DNA of 64,000 nt. Source: Candidatus Planktophila sp. Lineage in GTDB: Bacteria; Actinomycetota; Actinomycetes; Nanopelagicales; Nanopelagicaceae. Shown in pieces: positions 38,017 through 48,722 of the stretch. Made by a program: the position numbers and the translations under genes. The notes beneath the pieces were generated by a model. The model was not told the DNA's origin, made no database searches, and saw only the letters and a program-made list of their open reading frames with translations. Each line of letters begins with the position of its first letter. Within the stretch, counting starts at the first letter, position 1. The stretch covers positions 16,201 to 80,200 of the forward strand of contig JAUSFN010000001.1 in the NCBI GenBank assembly GCA_030649935.1. Direction: 5' to 3'.

Positions 38017-38460
38017 TTAGTCTTGTCCGCCAGGACCATGACCATCCTTGCCTGTAGAGCCTCCGTTGCGAGGCCACTTTAATATCGGTCCAAATCGTGA
38101 TTTCGAATCTCCAGCAGGTGCATCAGTATCTAAACCTTTGGACGAACTTCCTTTGAATCCCAATTTTGCCAACAGTGGAGCGAGAACTTTAACGTCAGGA
38201 AAATATTCGCGGCGCATTGCTATGTAGCCCATGACTAATCCAAATAAACCAATGAGATGAACGAGGAATGGAAGATCTGGGTTGGAGAAAAACATCAAAC
38301 CAACCCACATCGACATAGCAACAAAAAAGCCATGAAGAATTTTCCTTATTACATTCACAATGAGAGATTTTGCTCTGACCGCAGAAAGAGCTATTGCGAT
38401 TGGTCCAGCGAGAAAGGCAATAAGGAATAAGATCGCAACAACTATCGCCAAACTCTCCAT
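38017..38460 (-). CDS. Hypothetical membrane protein
   Basis: Three hydrophobic segments, hydrophilic C-term. Confidence 0.6.
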   Translation of the reverse strand: MESLAIVVAILFLIAFLAGPIAIALSAVRAKSLIVNVIRKILHGFFVAMSMWVGLMFFSNPDLPFLVHLIGLFGLVMGYIAMRREYFPDVKVLAPLLAKLGFKGSSSKGLDTDAPAGDSKSRFGPILKWPRNGGSTGKDGHGPGGQD

Positions 38461-38509
38461 TTTTCTCCCCTATATTTATGATTCGCTGGAATTTAACTGT
38501 ACTTGAGGT

Positions 38510-39082
38510 TCAAATCTCTTGCCACTCATCACGAAGTGCGGAAAAGAGAGCCATATCGATTTGGGAGCCATCGTATCGCCGTGATTTCTTACGTAAAATA
38601 CCTTCAAGACCATACCCGGCTGCCAGGAGTAGTTTCTTAGAAGCTAGATTCTCAACATCAACTAAAGCTTCGATTCGTTCAAAGCCCATCGATTCAAATC
38701 CAAAATTCGTCAACATTCGCGCAGCAGTTGTGCCAGTGCCTTTTCCGCGAGCATCAGATCTAATCCAGTAGCCGAGCTCTGCAACTAAATCGGGAAGATC
38801 CATGCTGTGGAAAGAGATGACGCCGGCGAACTTTCTATCGCCTCCATTACCGAATTCAATTGCAAAGGCAAGCTCTGTTTTTTCGGCTAGTGATTTAGGA
38901 GTTTTTTCGCGGACGAAGAACTCTGCATGGGCCATGGTGTAATCACGTGGCACTCGAGTGAATTTGGGGATTACTGGATCTTGGCAACTTGTGTAAATCT
39001 CTGGAATGTCACTCTCATTAAGTGGTCGCAGAGTTATTAATCCATGAGTAAGCGTTGGAACTTCAGATGGCCACCAGATCAT
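38510..39082 (-). CDS. GNAT family N-acetyltransferase (RimJ-like)
   Basis: LGYWIRSDARGKGTGTTAARMLTNFGFESMGFERIEALVDVENLASKKLL. Confidence 0.92.
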   Translation of the reverse strand: MIWWPSEVPTLTHGLITLRPLNESDIPEIYTSCQDPVIPKFTRVPRDYTMAHAEFFVREKTPKSLAEKTELAFAIEFGNGGDRKFAGVISFHSMDLPDLVAELGYWIRSDARGKGTGTTAARMLTNFGFESMGFERIEALVDVENLASKKLLLAAGYGLEGILRKKSRRYDGSQIDMALFSALRDEWQEI

Positions 39083-39115
39083 TGCGAAAGTATGGCAGTT
39101 ACATGGTCGTTACCC

Positions 39116-40660
39116 TTAAATGGTTTCATTTATCGGGCGCGCGGGTACAAAGTATTTTTTGCCAACAGGGGATGTCCACTCGCACGAGCCATCTGAATTG
39201 CTTACCAGTGCCCAGCGACCGTGTGTTTTTAATCGATGATGCCGACGACACAAGAGCCCCAGGTTCTCGGGTTTAGTTTCACCACCTGTCTCCCAGCTTT
39301 GCGCATGATTAATATCGCTCTTGGACGCAGGTTGGCGACAACCAGGGAAGCGACAAGTACGATCGCGGGCAAGAAGAAAATCTACGAGCGCTTGCGGCGG
39401 TTCATATTTCTCGCGTCCATAATCTAAAAGATTTCCTGTCTGCGGATCGGTAATAAATCTCTTCCATGTTGCATCAGATGCTAATTCACGTGCAACCGAT
39501 GCTGGAATTGCACCGTAACCCGAGAGTTGGCCTGGATTTTCCGCCAAACCAAGAAGCGTTGGAAGATCTATCGTTACATTGACCGTTACTGGACGACGAT
39601 GGGGGCGAACTTCATCGACATTATTAGCTAAAGCTTGCGAAAGAATTGCAGTAAGTGCATCGGCACGCTTATTATCGGCAGAGAGTAATGACCATGTTTC
39701 GGTTGCGCTCTGTGCGCCGGTTGCAGGTATACCTTCATGTGTGTCGCTCATGATGTTAGTGCTCTTTGCATCGGAATCAATCACAGTGTTACAGCTCATT
39801 GAATCGGAATCAACATGAGTCGATGTGTTTGCTGCATATTCGTTCCGCTTCTTCTCATCAATCTCGTTCATCTTCAATATGTAGCTCTCAATAGATTTCA
39901 TGACCATCTGTGCATCCTGTGCTGGAAGGATAGCCACCACAGTGGCCATGCCATCGGAATCGTTATAACAACTAACTCGACGCGATTCACGGGCACGATC
40001 AACAACCTGTTCAAACTCGGCAGGTGCTAAGGCAGCGATAGTAGTTCGAACTTTGTTGGCAACCTGTCCCGGAGTGTGAAATTCAGCGTGAGCTAATGCC
40101 TTTTCCTCTATCTGGTAAATCGCAAACTCACTTATGCCATTTCTAATAGCAGCAGCTGTTTCCTTAGCAATGACCGTGGCATGCGAGGCGGAGATTTCGC
40201 CCATTGCAAGTGCTGAACATGTATTTGGAAGATGATTGATTAAAGTGCGTGCCACATCAATTCGCATCTGCGCTGTATTTCCAGATAATCGCAAGGCCGC
40301 TGCGACTTCTTCCCGTTCAGCCTCATCAATCCCATCCCATGTCTTTTCGGGAGTTGATGGATCGTTGCCAGCCACTGCGACAATCGCCCTTTGCATCACC
40401 GCCTGTAACCAAGCACTTTGGCGCTCAAGTGCAGTTAAGAAATCGATACGTCCACTTTGATTCAACTCATTGGGATCAATGGCAACTAATCCGGTAAGAG
40501 TTTGAATACCTGGATATGCAGTGAGTAAGGCAACTACGCGGGCGTTGAGATCGGTATCGGTACCGCGGGCTGCTACAGAAGCGTTTCGTACAGAATCGTT
40601 TCGTACAGAATCATTTGTGCGCGATTCGTAATTCGCATTCTGAACCACTGTACTTGTCAT
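39116..40660 (-). CDS. DUF222/HNH endonuclease domain protein
   Basis: C-term DRTCRFPGCRQPASKSDINHAQSWETGGETKPENLGLLCRRHHRLKTHGRW. Confidence 0.92.
   Translation of the reverse strand: MTSTVVQNANYESRTNDSVRNDSVRNASVAARGTDTDLNARVVALLTAYPGIQTLTGLVAIDPNELNQSGRIDFLTALERQSAWLQAVMQRAIVAVAGNDPSTPEKTWDGIDEAEREEVAAALRLSGNTAQMRIDVARTLINHLPNTCSALAMGEISASHATVIAKETAAAIRNGISEFAIYQIEEKALAHAEFHTPGQVANKVRTTIAALAPAEFEQVVDRARESRRVSCYNDSDGMATVVAILPAQDAQMVMKSIESYILKMNEIDEKKRNEYAANTSTHVDSDSMSCNTVIDSDAKSTNIMSDTHEGIPATGAQSATETWSLLSADNKRADALTAILSQALANNVDEVRPHRRPVTVNVTIDLPTLLGLAENPGQLSGYGAIPASVARELASDATWKRFITDPQTGNLLDYGREKYEPPQALVDFLLARDRTCRFPGCRQPASKSDINHAQSWETGGETKPENLGLLCRRHHRLKTHGRWALVSNSDGSCEWTSPVGKKYFVPARPINETI
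40571..40615 (-). repeat. 15-bp x 3 in-frame tandem repeat in the 5' end of the HNH gene
   Basis: GCTACAGAAGCGTTT / CGTACAGAATCGTTT / CGTACAGAATCATTT encoding NDSVRNDSVRNASV. Confidence 0.9.
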
Positions 40661-40743
40661 AGGTAGGACTCTCTACCGAGCCGCTGACATTTATAAAAAG
40701 TTATTAACAGGAAGCTTCAACTTTTCACTTCCGATGCTGCTTG

Positions 40744-41832
40744 TTAGCCCTCTTGCATCGTGGTAGGCGCTCCGTGAACTTTAAGAACATCGGATGCATT
40801 ACTCAGATCGGTTTCTGGGGTAGAAATTGAGCTCTGTTTTGATCCCTCACCACTGCGATTCAAAGGCTTCTTTGCATCATCTCTATACATGGCTGGAACC
40901 GTACCCAGTAAACCCTTTTGGAAATCTTCAAAAGCTTGGAGAACTTCACGCTTGGTATTCATGACAAATGGCCCCATCCATGCGACGGGTTCATTAATGG
41001 GTGCTCCACCTAAAATAAATAACTCCAACGCAGGAGAGCGGCTCTCTTGCGAATCGGCGGCCCGCACAACAATCGTGTCACCTTCACCAAAGACCGTGGA
41101 TTGACCAGTGTGTACAGGGCGATGTTCATCACCTACATAACCAAAACCTGCAGCAACGTAGACCAGTGCGTTGTAATCCTTACGCCACGGAAGACGAAGT
41201 TCTGCACCGGCCGCAACCGTTGCGTGGATTACAGTAATTGGAGTCTGCGTTGTTCCAGGACCAGAGTGTCCATCGACATCTCCTGCGATAACGCGAATCA
41301 ACGCACCACCATCGGCCGAAGATAAAAGCGCAACATCTTTAGCGCGTACATCTTGATAAGCAGGTGGAGACCATTTCTTGGCAGCAGGTAAGTTGACCCA
41401 CAATTGAAATCCGTGAAATAAACCACCGCTCATCACTAAACTCTCAGGCGGAGTTTCAATATGTAAAATTCCGGCACCGGCGGTCATCCATTGTGTATCG
41501 CCATTTGAAATTCTTCCGCCTCCACCATTGTTATCTTTGTGATCAAAGATTCCATCAATTATGTATGTAACGGTTTCAAAGCCGCGGTGTGGATGCCATG
41601 GAGTTCCCTTTGGTTCACCCGGGGCGTATTCAACTTCACCCATCTGATCCATCATGATGAAGGGATCGAGTTCGGACATATCTATTCCAGCAAATGTTCT
41701 ACGAACCGGAAAGCCTTCACCCTCATACCCCTGCGGCGCGGTAGTAACGTTTTTAACCGATCGGGCACGGGCTCCAGGAAGTTCACTCACACGTGGCAAA
41801 ACAGTTATATCGGCAACGGTTATAGCGGGCAT
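40744..41832 (-). CDS. Pirin family protein
   Basis: DPFIMMDQMGEVEYAPGEPKGTPWHPHRGFETVTYIIDGIFDHKDNNGGGGRISNGDTQWMTAGAGILHIE. Confidence 0.96.
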   Translation of the reverse strand: MPAITVADITVLPRVSELPGARARSVKNVTTAPQGYEGEGFPVRRTFAGIDMSELDPFIMMDQMGEVEYAPGEPKGTPWHPHRGFETVTYIIDGIFDHKDNNGGGGRISNGDTQWMTAGAGILHIETPPESLVMSGGLFHGFQLWVNLPAAKKWSPPAYQDVRAKDVALLSSADGGALIRVIAGDVDGHSGPGTTQTPITVIHATVAAGAELRLPWRKDYNALVYVAAGFGYVGDEHRPVHTGQSTVFGEGDTIVVRAADSQESRSPALELFILGGAPINEPVAWMGPFVMNTKREVLQAFEDFQKGLLGTVPAMYRDDAKKPLNRSGEGSKQSSISTPETDLSNASDVLKVHGAPTTMQEG

Positions 41833-41859
41833 ATTCTCTCTCCTTTGTTACCCCCAATA

Positions 41860-41879
41860 GTAGTTGAACTTTCAACTAC
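41860..41879. promoter_or_regulatory. 20-bp palindromic operator upstream of pirin
   Basis: GTAGTTGAACTTTCAACTAC; matches both yceI operators outside the central positions. Confidence 0.85.
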
Positions 41880-42096
41880 ATGCAACCCGCACCAAACCCA
41901 AAGGACCGACTACGTCGATTTTCACAGTTAAGAGTTCGTAGAAATCCTATCTTTGTCTGAAGTAGACGATTGCGCTGAATTTTGCCTCACTATCAAGGCC
42001 CTGGGATTTCGAAGAAGGAGTCAACAAGAAAATCGAGAGTTCGGCAGTTTCCCCGACAATATCCACTATTTGCCTTACAGCACATACCCTTGGAAA

Positions 42097-42471
42097 ATGC
42101 TAAGAATCCAATGCATCACCATTGATTGCCACAATCCGACGGTCCTCGCGCAGTTCTGGGCACAAGCACTCGGCTGGAAGATGGATGAAAACCCCACGGA
42201 GAATGAGGCCTATATTGAAAGCAAACTAGGACCAACTAACACCGATGGCTACCCAGATATTCTCTTTATTAAAACGCCTGATCAGAAAAGTACCAAGAAC
42301 AGAGTGCACTTAGATCTTCGCCCGACAAATCAATTGGAAGAAGTGGAACGTCTTGAAAAAATCGGTGCCACACGAATTGAAATAGGGCAGTCTAGTTATA
42401 GCGAAACAACATGGATAGTTATGGCAGATCCCGAGGGAAATGAATTTTGCATACTTAAAGCTCTTGGTTAA
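42097..42471 (+). CDS. VOC/glyoxalase-like domain protein
   Basis: MLRIQCITIDCHNPTVLAQFWAQALGW ... VMADPEGNEFCIL; ORF extends to TTG at 41953 but homology begins here. Confidence 0.85.
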   Translation: MLRIQCITIDCHNPTVLAQFWAQALGWKMDENPTENEAYIESKLGPTNTDGYPDILFIKTPDQKSTKNRVHLDLRPTNQLEEVERLEKIGATRIEIGQSSYSETTWIVMADPEGNEFCILKALG

Positions 42472-42482
42472 AGAGCTTTAAG
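42454..42482. terminator. Inverted repeat spanning overlapping convergent stop codons (possible bidirectional terminator)
   Basis: CTTAAAGCTCT - TGGTTAA - AGAGCTTTAAG, perfect 11-bp stem; TTAA at 42468-42471 holds both stops. Confidence 0.8.
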
Positions 42483-43859
42483 CGCAGAGACAACCTTTGT
42501 TAATGAGGCTTTGGCATCACCGAACAGGAGCATGGTCTTAGGATCATACAGAAGTTCGTTTTCGATTCCAGCAAAACCTGGACGCATCGAACGCTTTAAG
42601 AAGATGACATTAGCCGCGTTAGCAACGTGCAGAATTGGCATTCCATAGATTGGACATCCTGGAGTATTTTCAGCGGCAGGATTAACAACGTCATTTGCAC
42701 CAATAACAATTGCTACATCGGTCTGGCTAAAGGTTGGATTAATCTCGTCCATCTCCTCTAACTGATCGTATGGAACATTTGCCTCTGCCAACAACACATT
42801 CATATGTCCAGGCATGCGACCAGCAACGGGGTGAATTCCATATGCAACATCTATCCCTTTGGACATCATTAAGTCCGCTAATTCGCGCACGGTATGTTGT
42901 GCTTGTGCAACGGCTAAACCAAAGCCCGGCACAATTACCACGCGACGTGCATAGTTAAGCAGAATTGCAACGTCATCAGGTGAACCAGATCTTACTGGGC
43001 GCACTTCAGCTGAATCTGATTCAGCTTGCGGTTTCGCGGTGAAAGCGCCGAAGAGAGTTCCAAATAATGAACGTCCCATAGCCTCGGCCATTAAGCGCGT
43101 CAAGATAGTTCCAGAGGCACCGACGAGAGTTCCGGCGATGATTAAGAGAACTGAATCAAGAACATAACCACTTGCTGCCACAGTCAAACCAGTGAATGCA
43201 TTTAATAGCGAGATGACGATAGGTACATCTGCGCCTCCAACTGGAAGCACAAAGAGCACACCAAAGAGAAGTGATAAGCCGGCAAGGACAAGCAGAGGTG
43301 TAGTTCCTAGGGCTGACACAACCCAACCACCAACTCCAATTACGCTGACTAAGGTAGCGGCGATTATGAATCGGCCAGCAGGAAAGATCACTGGTCGAGT
43401 TGTCATAAGCTCCTGCAACTTCATGAAGGTAATAATCGAGCCGCTAAAAGATACACAACCGACGATTACGGTAAAAACGGTGAAAATAACTTCAGCCGTT
43501 GTCGCTTCATCGCCTAGGCGAAGGTATTCAACAATTGCGACAAGAGCGGCCGCTCCGCCACCTACACCATTAAATAGCGCAACGAGCTGAGGCATCTGCG
43601 TCATCTGCACTTTACGTGCTGCAGGTATACCGACGGCGAGTCCAACAAATATCGCTCCGAGAATCCAGCCCAGATTATTTAATGGAAGTGAAGATCCAGG
43701 TGCTGCATAAAAGAAGACAACAAGCGTTGCTAGCGTTGCACCAAAGGCACCGATTAAGTTTCCACGACGCGCAGTTTTTGGATGTGAAAGGCCTTTAAGG
43801 GCCAAGATGAATGCAACCCCTGCAGCTAGGCCTACGAGGTCATACAGTGTGCGGCTCAT
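42468..43859 (-). CDS. pntB: NAD(P) transhydrogenase subunit beta
   Basis: IVPGFGLAVAQAQHTVRELADLM, GIHPVAGRMPGHMNVLLAEANVPY. Confidence 0.97.
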   Translation of the reverse strand: MSRTLYDLVGLAAGVAFILALKGLSHPKTARRGNLIGAFGATLATLVVFFYAAPGSSLPLNNLGWILGAIFVGLAVGIPAARKVQMTQMPQLVALFNGVGGGAAALVAIVEYLRLGDEATTAEVIFTVFTVIVGCVSFSGSIITFMKLQELMTTRPVIFPAGRFIIAATLVSVIGVGGWVVSALGTTPLLVLAGLSLLFGVLFVLPVGGADVPIVISLLNAFTGLTVAASGYVLDSVLLIIAGTLVGASGTILTRLMAEAMGRSLFGTLFGAFTAKPQAESDSAEVRPVRSGSPDDVAILLNYARRVVIVPGFGLAVAQAQHTVRELADLMMSKGIDVAYGIHPVAGRMPGHMNVLLAEANVPYDQLEEMDEINPTFSQTDVAIVIGANDVVNPAAENTPGCPIYGMPILHVANAANVIFLKRSMRPGFAGIENELLYDPKTMLLFGDAKASLTKVVSALKAL

Positions 43860-44137
43860 TTTTTCTTTCCCTTGAACATTTCAAGCATTCGATCAGTAAC
43901 GACAAATCCACCAACCATGTTGATGGTAGCTAAGACGATCGCTGCAACTGCAAGACCGAGTTCAAGATTGGTTGAACTGTGATCGGCCACAATAATCGCA
44001 CCGACCAAGATAACGCCGTGGATTGCATTAGCACCTGACATTAGTGGTGTATGAAGTGTGGATGAAACTTTGGATACAACTTCAAAGCCAACGAAAACGG
44101 CTAAAACGAAGATAGAAAGGATTGCTATCGGCTCCAT
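43856..44137 (-). CDS. pntAB: NAD(P) transhydrogenase subunit alpha, membrane part
   Basis: STLHTPLMSGANAIHGVILVGAI. Confidence 0.96.
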   Translation of the reverse strand: MEPIAILSIFVLAVFVGFEVVSKVSSTLHTPLMSGANAIHGVILVGAIIVADHSSTNLELGLAVAAIVLATINMVGGFVVTDRMLEMFKGKKK

Positions 44138-45265
44138 TTATTTACCTCCTTCATTTCTACGAGACCCACCATGCGTAACGGCCGCCCCATTGATAATTTC
44201 ATCCTCGAAGTTGAGTGCGAATGCGACTTTTTCATCATCCTTGGCTGGAGTAGTGAAGAGAGTCAGAAGATTTACTACGTTGCGCGAGTATAAGAATGAT
44301 GCGTGGAAAGGAAGCTGACTTGGAACATCTTTTCCGCCCCAGATTCGAACTCCACCTGATGTTGTAATTATTTCGCCAGGCTTTGATCCCTCAACATTTC
44401 CGCCAGTTTCAGCGGCTAAGTCGATGATAATTGTTCCGGGTGCCATTGAATCGACCATGGCCTTTGTCATCAAACGCGGTGCTTGGCGACCAGGTACGGC
44501 GGCGGTAGTAATCACAACATGGGATTTGGCAATGAATGGTGTGAGAAGTGCTTGTTGTTGTGCCGCACGATCTTCAGTCATTTCGCGCGCATAACCACCA
44601 GTGCCTTCTAAAGCTTCGAGTTCAAGTTCGATAAATGTTGCACCCATCGAACGAACCTCATCGGCAGATGCTGGACGAACATCGTATGCAGATACAACGG
44701 CTCCTAAGCGACGTGCAGTTGCGATAGCTTGCAAACCTGCAACTCCTGCGCCAAGAACCAATACCTGTGCCGGAGTAACCGTTCCTGCAGCAGTCATGAG
44801 CATTGGGAAAAATCGAGGCGATAGTTCGGCCCCCACTAACGCTGCACGATATCCGGCGCATAAAGCCTGAGACGAGAGTGCATCCATTGATTGAGCACGC
44901 GAAATTCGCGGAACAAGTTCAAGAGAGAATGCAGTAACACCTGCAGCTGCTGCTGCATCGATTGAATCAACTGCAGTAACCGGTGACATAAAACTTATAG
45001 TTATTGCACCTTTCTTCAACGTTGCAATCTGAGTTGGTGTTAATGGTTGTACAGAGAGAACGGCATCAGCGGTGCTGAGAACCTCACCGTTCGAGATCGT
45101 TGCACCAGCGTTGACATAGTCAGCATCTGTTGCTTGCGAAAGTACTCCGGCACCAGATTCGATAACTACATCGAAACCTAGTCGAGTTAATTTATTGATA
45201 ATGTCGGGAACTAGCGCCACGCGCTTTTCTCCCTCATGAATTTCTTTAGCTACGGCTATAAGCAT
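44138..45265 (-). CDS. pntAA: NAD(P) transhydrogenase subunit alpha, NAD-binding part
   Basis: KEIHEGEKRVALVPD, VLVLGAGVAGLQAIATARRLGAVVSAYDVRP. Confidence 0.97.
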   Translation of the reverse strand: MLIAVAKEIHEGEKRVALVPDIINKLTRLGFDVVIESGAGVLSQATDADYVNAGATISNGEVLSTADAVLSVQPLTPTQIATLKKGAITISFMSPVTAVDSIDAAAAAGVTAFSLELVPRISRAQSMDALSSQALCAGYRAALVGAELSPRFFPMLMTAAGTVTPAQVLVLGAGVAGLQAIATARRLGAVVSAYDVRPASADEVRSMGATFIELELEALEGTGGYAREMTEDRAAQQQALLTPFIAKSHVVITTAAVPGRQAPRLMTKAMVDSMAPGTIIIDLAAETGGNVEGSKPGEIITTSGGVRIWGGKDVPSQLPFHASFLYSRNVVNLLTLFTTPAKDDEKVAFALNFEDEIINGAAVTHGGSRRNEGGK

Positions 45266-45275
45266 GCGGGAAATA

Positions 45276-46220
45276 CTACTGGCTCGAGCCTTTCAGGTCA
45301 CATCTGACAAGGTGATACAGCAATGATTGAATGGTGGTCCTACGGTGATATGCCTCGCGCCAAATTAGTGATTTTGTTCCGTCAATCACAGAGGCTTCGA
45401 CCTCTTCGCCACGATGCGCAGGTAAACAGTGCATGAACACAGAATCTTTTTGTGTGAGTGACATTAAGTTTTCTGTAACTGCAAATGGTGAGAGTGCTAG
45501 CACTTTCGCATCGCGTTCATCTTCGGAATCGCCCATGGACATCCATACATCGGTATACAAAACGCTTGCATCTTTTGCCGCTGCCTCTGGATCATGAAGT
45601 ACTTCAATCTTTCCGCCACTTTGCTTAGCAATATTTTGTGCGATTTCAACAACAACAGGATCAGGTGACCAATGACCGGTTGGAGTAGCCGCAACTACAT
45701 GTGCGCCCATTATTGCGCCCATAATTAACCAAGCATTCGACATATTGTTTCCATCACCTAAGTAAACAAATTTGCGTCCAGTAATATCTTTCCCAAAACG
45801 TTCGCGAATAGTTAACCAATCTGCAAGAAGTTGTGTTGGGTGATCATCATCAGTTAACGCGTTAATAACTGGAATCGATGCATGAGCGCCTAGTTCATTT
45901 ACATCTGCCTGAGCGAAGGTTCGAATTATCAAAGCACTGCAGTAACTGCTAATAATCTTTGCCGTATCGGCAATACTTTCACCGCGACCTAGTTGCAACT
46001 CATCACCGCGGATGAATATCGGGGTTCCTCCAAGATGGGCCACCGCCGTTTCTGAGGAGAGTCGGGTCCGAGTAGAAGGTTTGGTCATGTAAATCGCAAC
46101 GCTCTTATTGGCTAGAGCAGTGTTAGAGCGCAAGGGATTAGTTGCAAAATCAGCTGCCGTTTCCAGCAAGAGCTCTATATCTTCTCGACTCAGATCCTGG
46201 GTGCGCAGTAAGTCCTTCAT
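45276..46220 (-). CDS. argF: Ornithine carbamoyltransferase
   Basis: KPSTRTRLSSETAVAHLGG, DDDHPTQLLADWLTI, FMHCLPAHRGEEV. Confidence 0.97.
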   Translation of the reverse strand: MKDLLRTQDLSREDIELLLETAADFATNPLRSNTALANKSVAIYMTKPSTRTRLSSETAVAHLGGTPIFIRGDELQLGRGESIADTAKIISSYCSALIIRTFAQADVNELGAHASIPVINALTDDDHPTQLLADWLTIRERFGKDITGRKFVYLGDGNNMSNAWLIMGAIMGAHVVAATPTGHWSPDPVVVEIAQNIAKQSGGKIEVLHDPEAAAKDASVLYTDVWMSMGDSEDERDAKVLALSPFAVTENLMSLTQKDSVFMHCLPAHRGEEVEASVIDGTKSLIWREAYHRRTTIQSLLYHLVRCDLKGSSQ

Positions 46221-46273
46221 TTGCGAATTCTACCCGTAGTTTCTCAGGCGCTGAAGGTATTCTAATCCACCTT

Positions 46274-46543
46274 ATGGGAATCTTCAGAAAAGGCGCAATC
46301 GAGAACGAGTCAGATACCGCTCTCTTAACCAGACCTGTCCTAGAAGAAGATGATGGCGGGCATGATCGCTTTGCCCATTATGTAAAGAAGGACAAGATAG
46401 TTGAGTCAGCGGTAACAGGTAAATCGGTTCGTGCACTGTGTGGGAAGAAATGGACGCCATCCCGAGATCCTGAAAAGTATCCGATCTGCCCAACGTGTAA
46501 AGAAATCTATGCAGGCCTGAAGCAAGCACCAGAAGATAAATAG
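46274..46543 (+). CDS. DUF3039 domain protein
   Basis: HDRFAHYVKKDKIVESAVTGKSVRALCGKKWTPSRDPEKYPICPTCKEIY; start trimmed from ORF 46142. Confidence 0.92.
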   Translation: MGIFRKGAIENESDTALLTRPVLEEDDGGHDRFAHYVKKDKIVESAVTGKSVRALCGKKWTPSRDPEKYPICPTCKEIYAGLKQAPEDK

Positions 46544-46545
46544 CG

Positions 46546-48399
46546 ATGCACAGTAAGTTTCGCATCGCCACTGTATTGTTGCTGTGCACGATGTTTTCTT
46601 TCGCGCTCACCTCTAGCGCAGTGGAAAACCAACCTCGCACAATTGTCAGTGGGTGGATTCCTTACTATTCAGTCAAAACTGTTCTACCTTTTATAAAGAA
46701 ATTACCAACCTCAAATCCTCCAGTTGCAGGTGCACCAGTTACTTGCGAACCAAGTGAGTACACCCCTCAAGATATCGCTGCATTAAATGCCTCCTATTTG
46801 TTTACAAACAAAGACTTAATGAAAGAGGTAATGCCCTTTTGGTTCTCTTTAAAGTCGCCGACATTCATTCGTAATGACTACTTAACTGGCAATCCATCGT
46901 GGCCGATGGCTGACACGCTTTGTTTAATGCGTAAAACTGGTTTGAAGATTATTCCAACCATAACAGATGGCACCAACAAGTTAGTTTTAAGTGGATATTT
47001 AGCTAATCCTCAAATCCGAACAACGATAGTTAATACAATTGTAGATTTAGTCAATAAGAATGGGTTTGATGGAATTGATTTAGATTTTGAAGGTTTTGCC
47101 TTTGTGGATCCCAACACAACGTGGGCTAAAACTGCGCCGCTTTGGGTGAGCTTCATTAAAGAATTAAGTGTTCAACTCCACGCAGCGCAGAAACTCCTTT
47201 CTGTTTCTACGCCTTATGTATTTAATCCAATTGAAAAACAAAAGGGATACACGGTTTATGCTTGGGCGGAAATCGCCTCGAGTATCGATCGTTTAAGAAT
47301 CATGACGTATGACTATTCAGTTGCCAGACCTGGGCCAATCGGGCCTATAGCGTGGACTGAAAAAACTTTGAAGTATGCGATAAGTATTATGCCGGCCTCA
47401 AAGGTCTTTATTGGCTTACCCGGATATGGTCGAGATTGGATTACATCGATTGTAGGAACATGTCCTACAAATGCACCTGTAGGATTAAAAGTTGGGTCAA
47501 GAGCTGCAACTTTCAAAATGAATTATGCAAACACTAAAGCGGCAATCGATAAAGCAATTCCTGTCTTTGATGTGAAAAATAGTGAAGTAACGTATTCCTA
47601 TGTTCAGACATTTAATGGATTAACTTCCAAAGGGGCCGCGACTTCTTGCGCGGTATCACGCACAGTTTGGTATCAAAATGATCGCAGTTATACCGAACGA
47701 ATGAACTTAGTCGCCAAGTATCAACTAGGTGGAGCTGCTTTATGGACCCTTGGCATGGAGGATCCAACTGCTACTACCGCAATGCGAAATGTCGCGCTTG
47801 CTATTGCACCTGCCGCTGTCAAAAACTCTTTAACTATTGAAAACGTTGAGTCGAAGACGGTGAATTATGGCGATATATTCACTCTCAAAGGAGTCCTAAC
47901 TCTTAAAGACAATTTACCGATAGCTGGGCTTGAAGTAAGTATTGAAATGAAGCGTGAAGCTGAAACGGCATGGACAACAATTGCAGCGTTGACTACTGCA
48001 GAAGATGGTTCTATTTCCACACCTATAACCATTGGACGAAGCGCCGCTTTTCGCTTGACTACAACTGGTACCTGGGAGCGTGCAGAATCAACTAGCAATG
48101 AAGAGTTTGTCATAGTGCGCCCAAAACTAATTCTCGAGCGTCCCTCAACAGTTCAACATGGCAGACCGATCCACATAACAGGCAAGATATTGCCTCTCAC
48201 AACTGGAGCTGCCGTGATGCTTCAACGAAAAACTGCTGGAAAGTGGCAAAATATCGGTGTGAGCACTGTGACTGATTCAAATGGAGAGTTCAATTTAGAG
48301 ACTACCGAAGTAACACGAGGAATTGTGGTTTTGAGAGTCCAGATTATTAACGGAGAACAGGAGATTATTTCTCCAGAGTTGTCAATTGTGGTGCGATAA
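46546..48399 (+). CDS. Secreted glycoside hydrolase family 18 protein with C-terminal Ig-like repeats
   Basis: Signal peptide; [12 protein letters not shown] (DxxDxDxE); IMTYDYS; two Ig-like segments. Confidence 0.88.
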   Translation: MHSKFRIATVLLLCTMFSFALTSSAVENQPRTIVSGWIPYYSVKTVLPFIKKLPTSNPPVAGAPVTCEPSEYTPQDIAALNASYLFTNKDLMKEVMPFWFSLKSPTFIRNDYLTGNPSWPMADTLCLMRKTGLKIIPTITDGTNKLVLSGYLANPQIRTTIVNTIVDLVNKNGFDGIDLDFEGFAFVDPNTTWAKTAPLWVSFIKELSVQLHAAQKLLSVSTPYVFNPIEKQKGYTVYAWAEIASSIDRLRIMTYDYSVARPGPIGPIAWTEKTLKYAISIMPASKVFIGLPGYGRDWITSIVGTCPTNAPVGLKVGSRAATFKMNYANTKAAIDKAIPVFDVKNSEVTYSYVQTFNGLTSKGAATSCAVSRTVWYQNDRSYTERMNLVAKYQLGGAALWTLGMEDPTATTAMRNVALAIAPAAVKNSLTIENVESKTVNYGDIFTLKGVLTLKDNLPIAGLEVSIEMKREAETAWTTIAALTTAEDGSISTPITIGRSAAFRLTTTGTWERAESTSNEEFVIVRPKLILERPSTVQHGRPIHITGKILPLTTGAAVMLQRKTAGKWQNIGVSTVTDSNGEFNLETTEVTRGIVVLRVQIINGEQEIISPELSIVVR

Positions 48400-48401
48400 T
48401 T

Positions 48402-48722
48402 ATGGTGAAGATCGATGAAGCCCCTGCAACAGAAATTAAAGAGGATTTAGAGGAAGCGATAAATGCCGCCTTTATTAGTGATAAACCCTGGGTCACAATC
48501 GTTTGGGATGATCCAGTAAATCTCATGTCGTATGTCACGTATGTGTTAATGAAGCTTTTCAATTTTACACGTGAGAAAGCCCACGTATTGATGATGCAAG
48601 TGCATACTCAAGGTAAAGCGGTCGTGTCGACTGGCAGTCGCGAAGAAATGGAGCGCGATGTATCGCAGTTACATGAGTATGGACTCTGGGCAACGCTTCA
48701 ACGCTCAGACCAAGAATTATGA
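48402..48722 (+). CDS. clpS: ATP-dependent Clp protease adaptor ClpS
   Basis: [47 protein letters not shown]. Confidence 0.96.
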   Translation: MVKIDEAPATEIKEDLEEAINAAFISDKPWVTIVWDDPVNLMSYVTYVLMKLFNFTREKAHVLMMQVHTQGKAVVSTGSREEMERDVSQLHEYGLWATLQRSDQEL

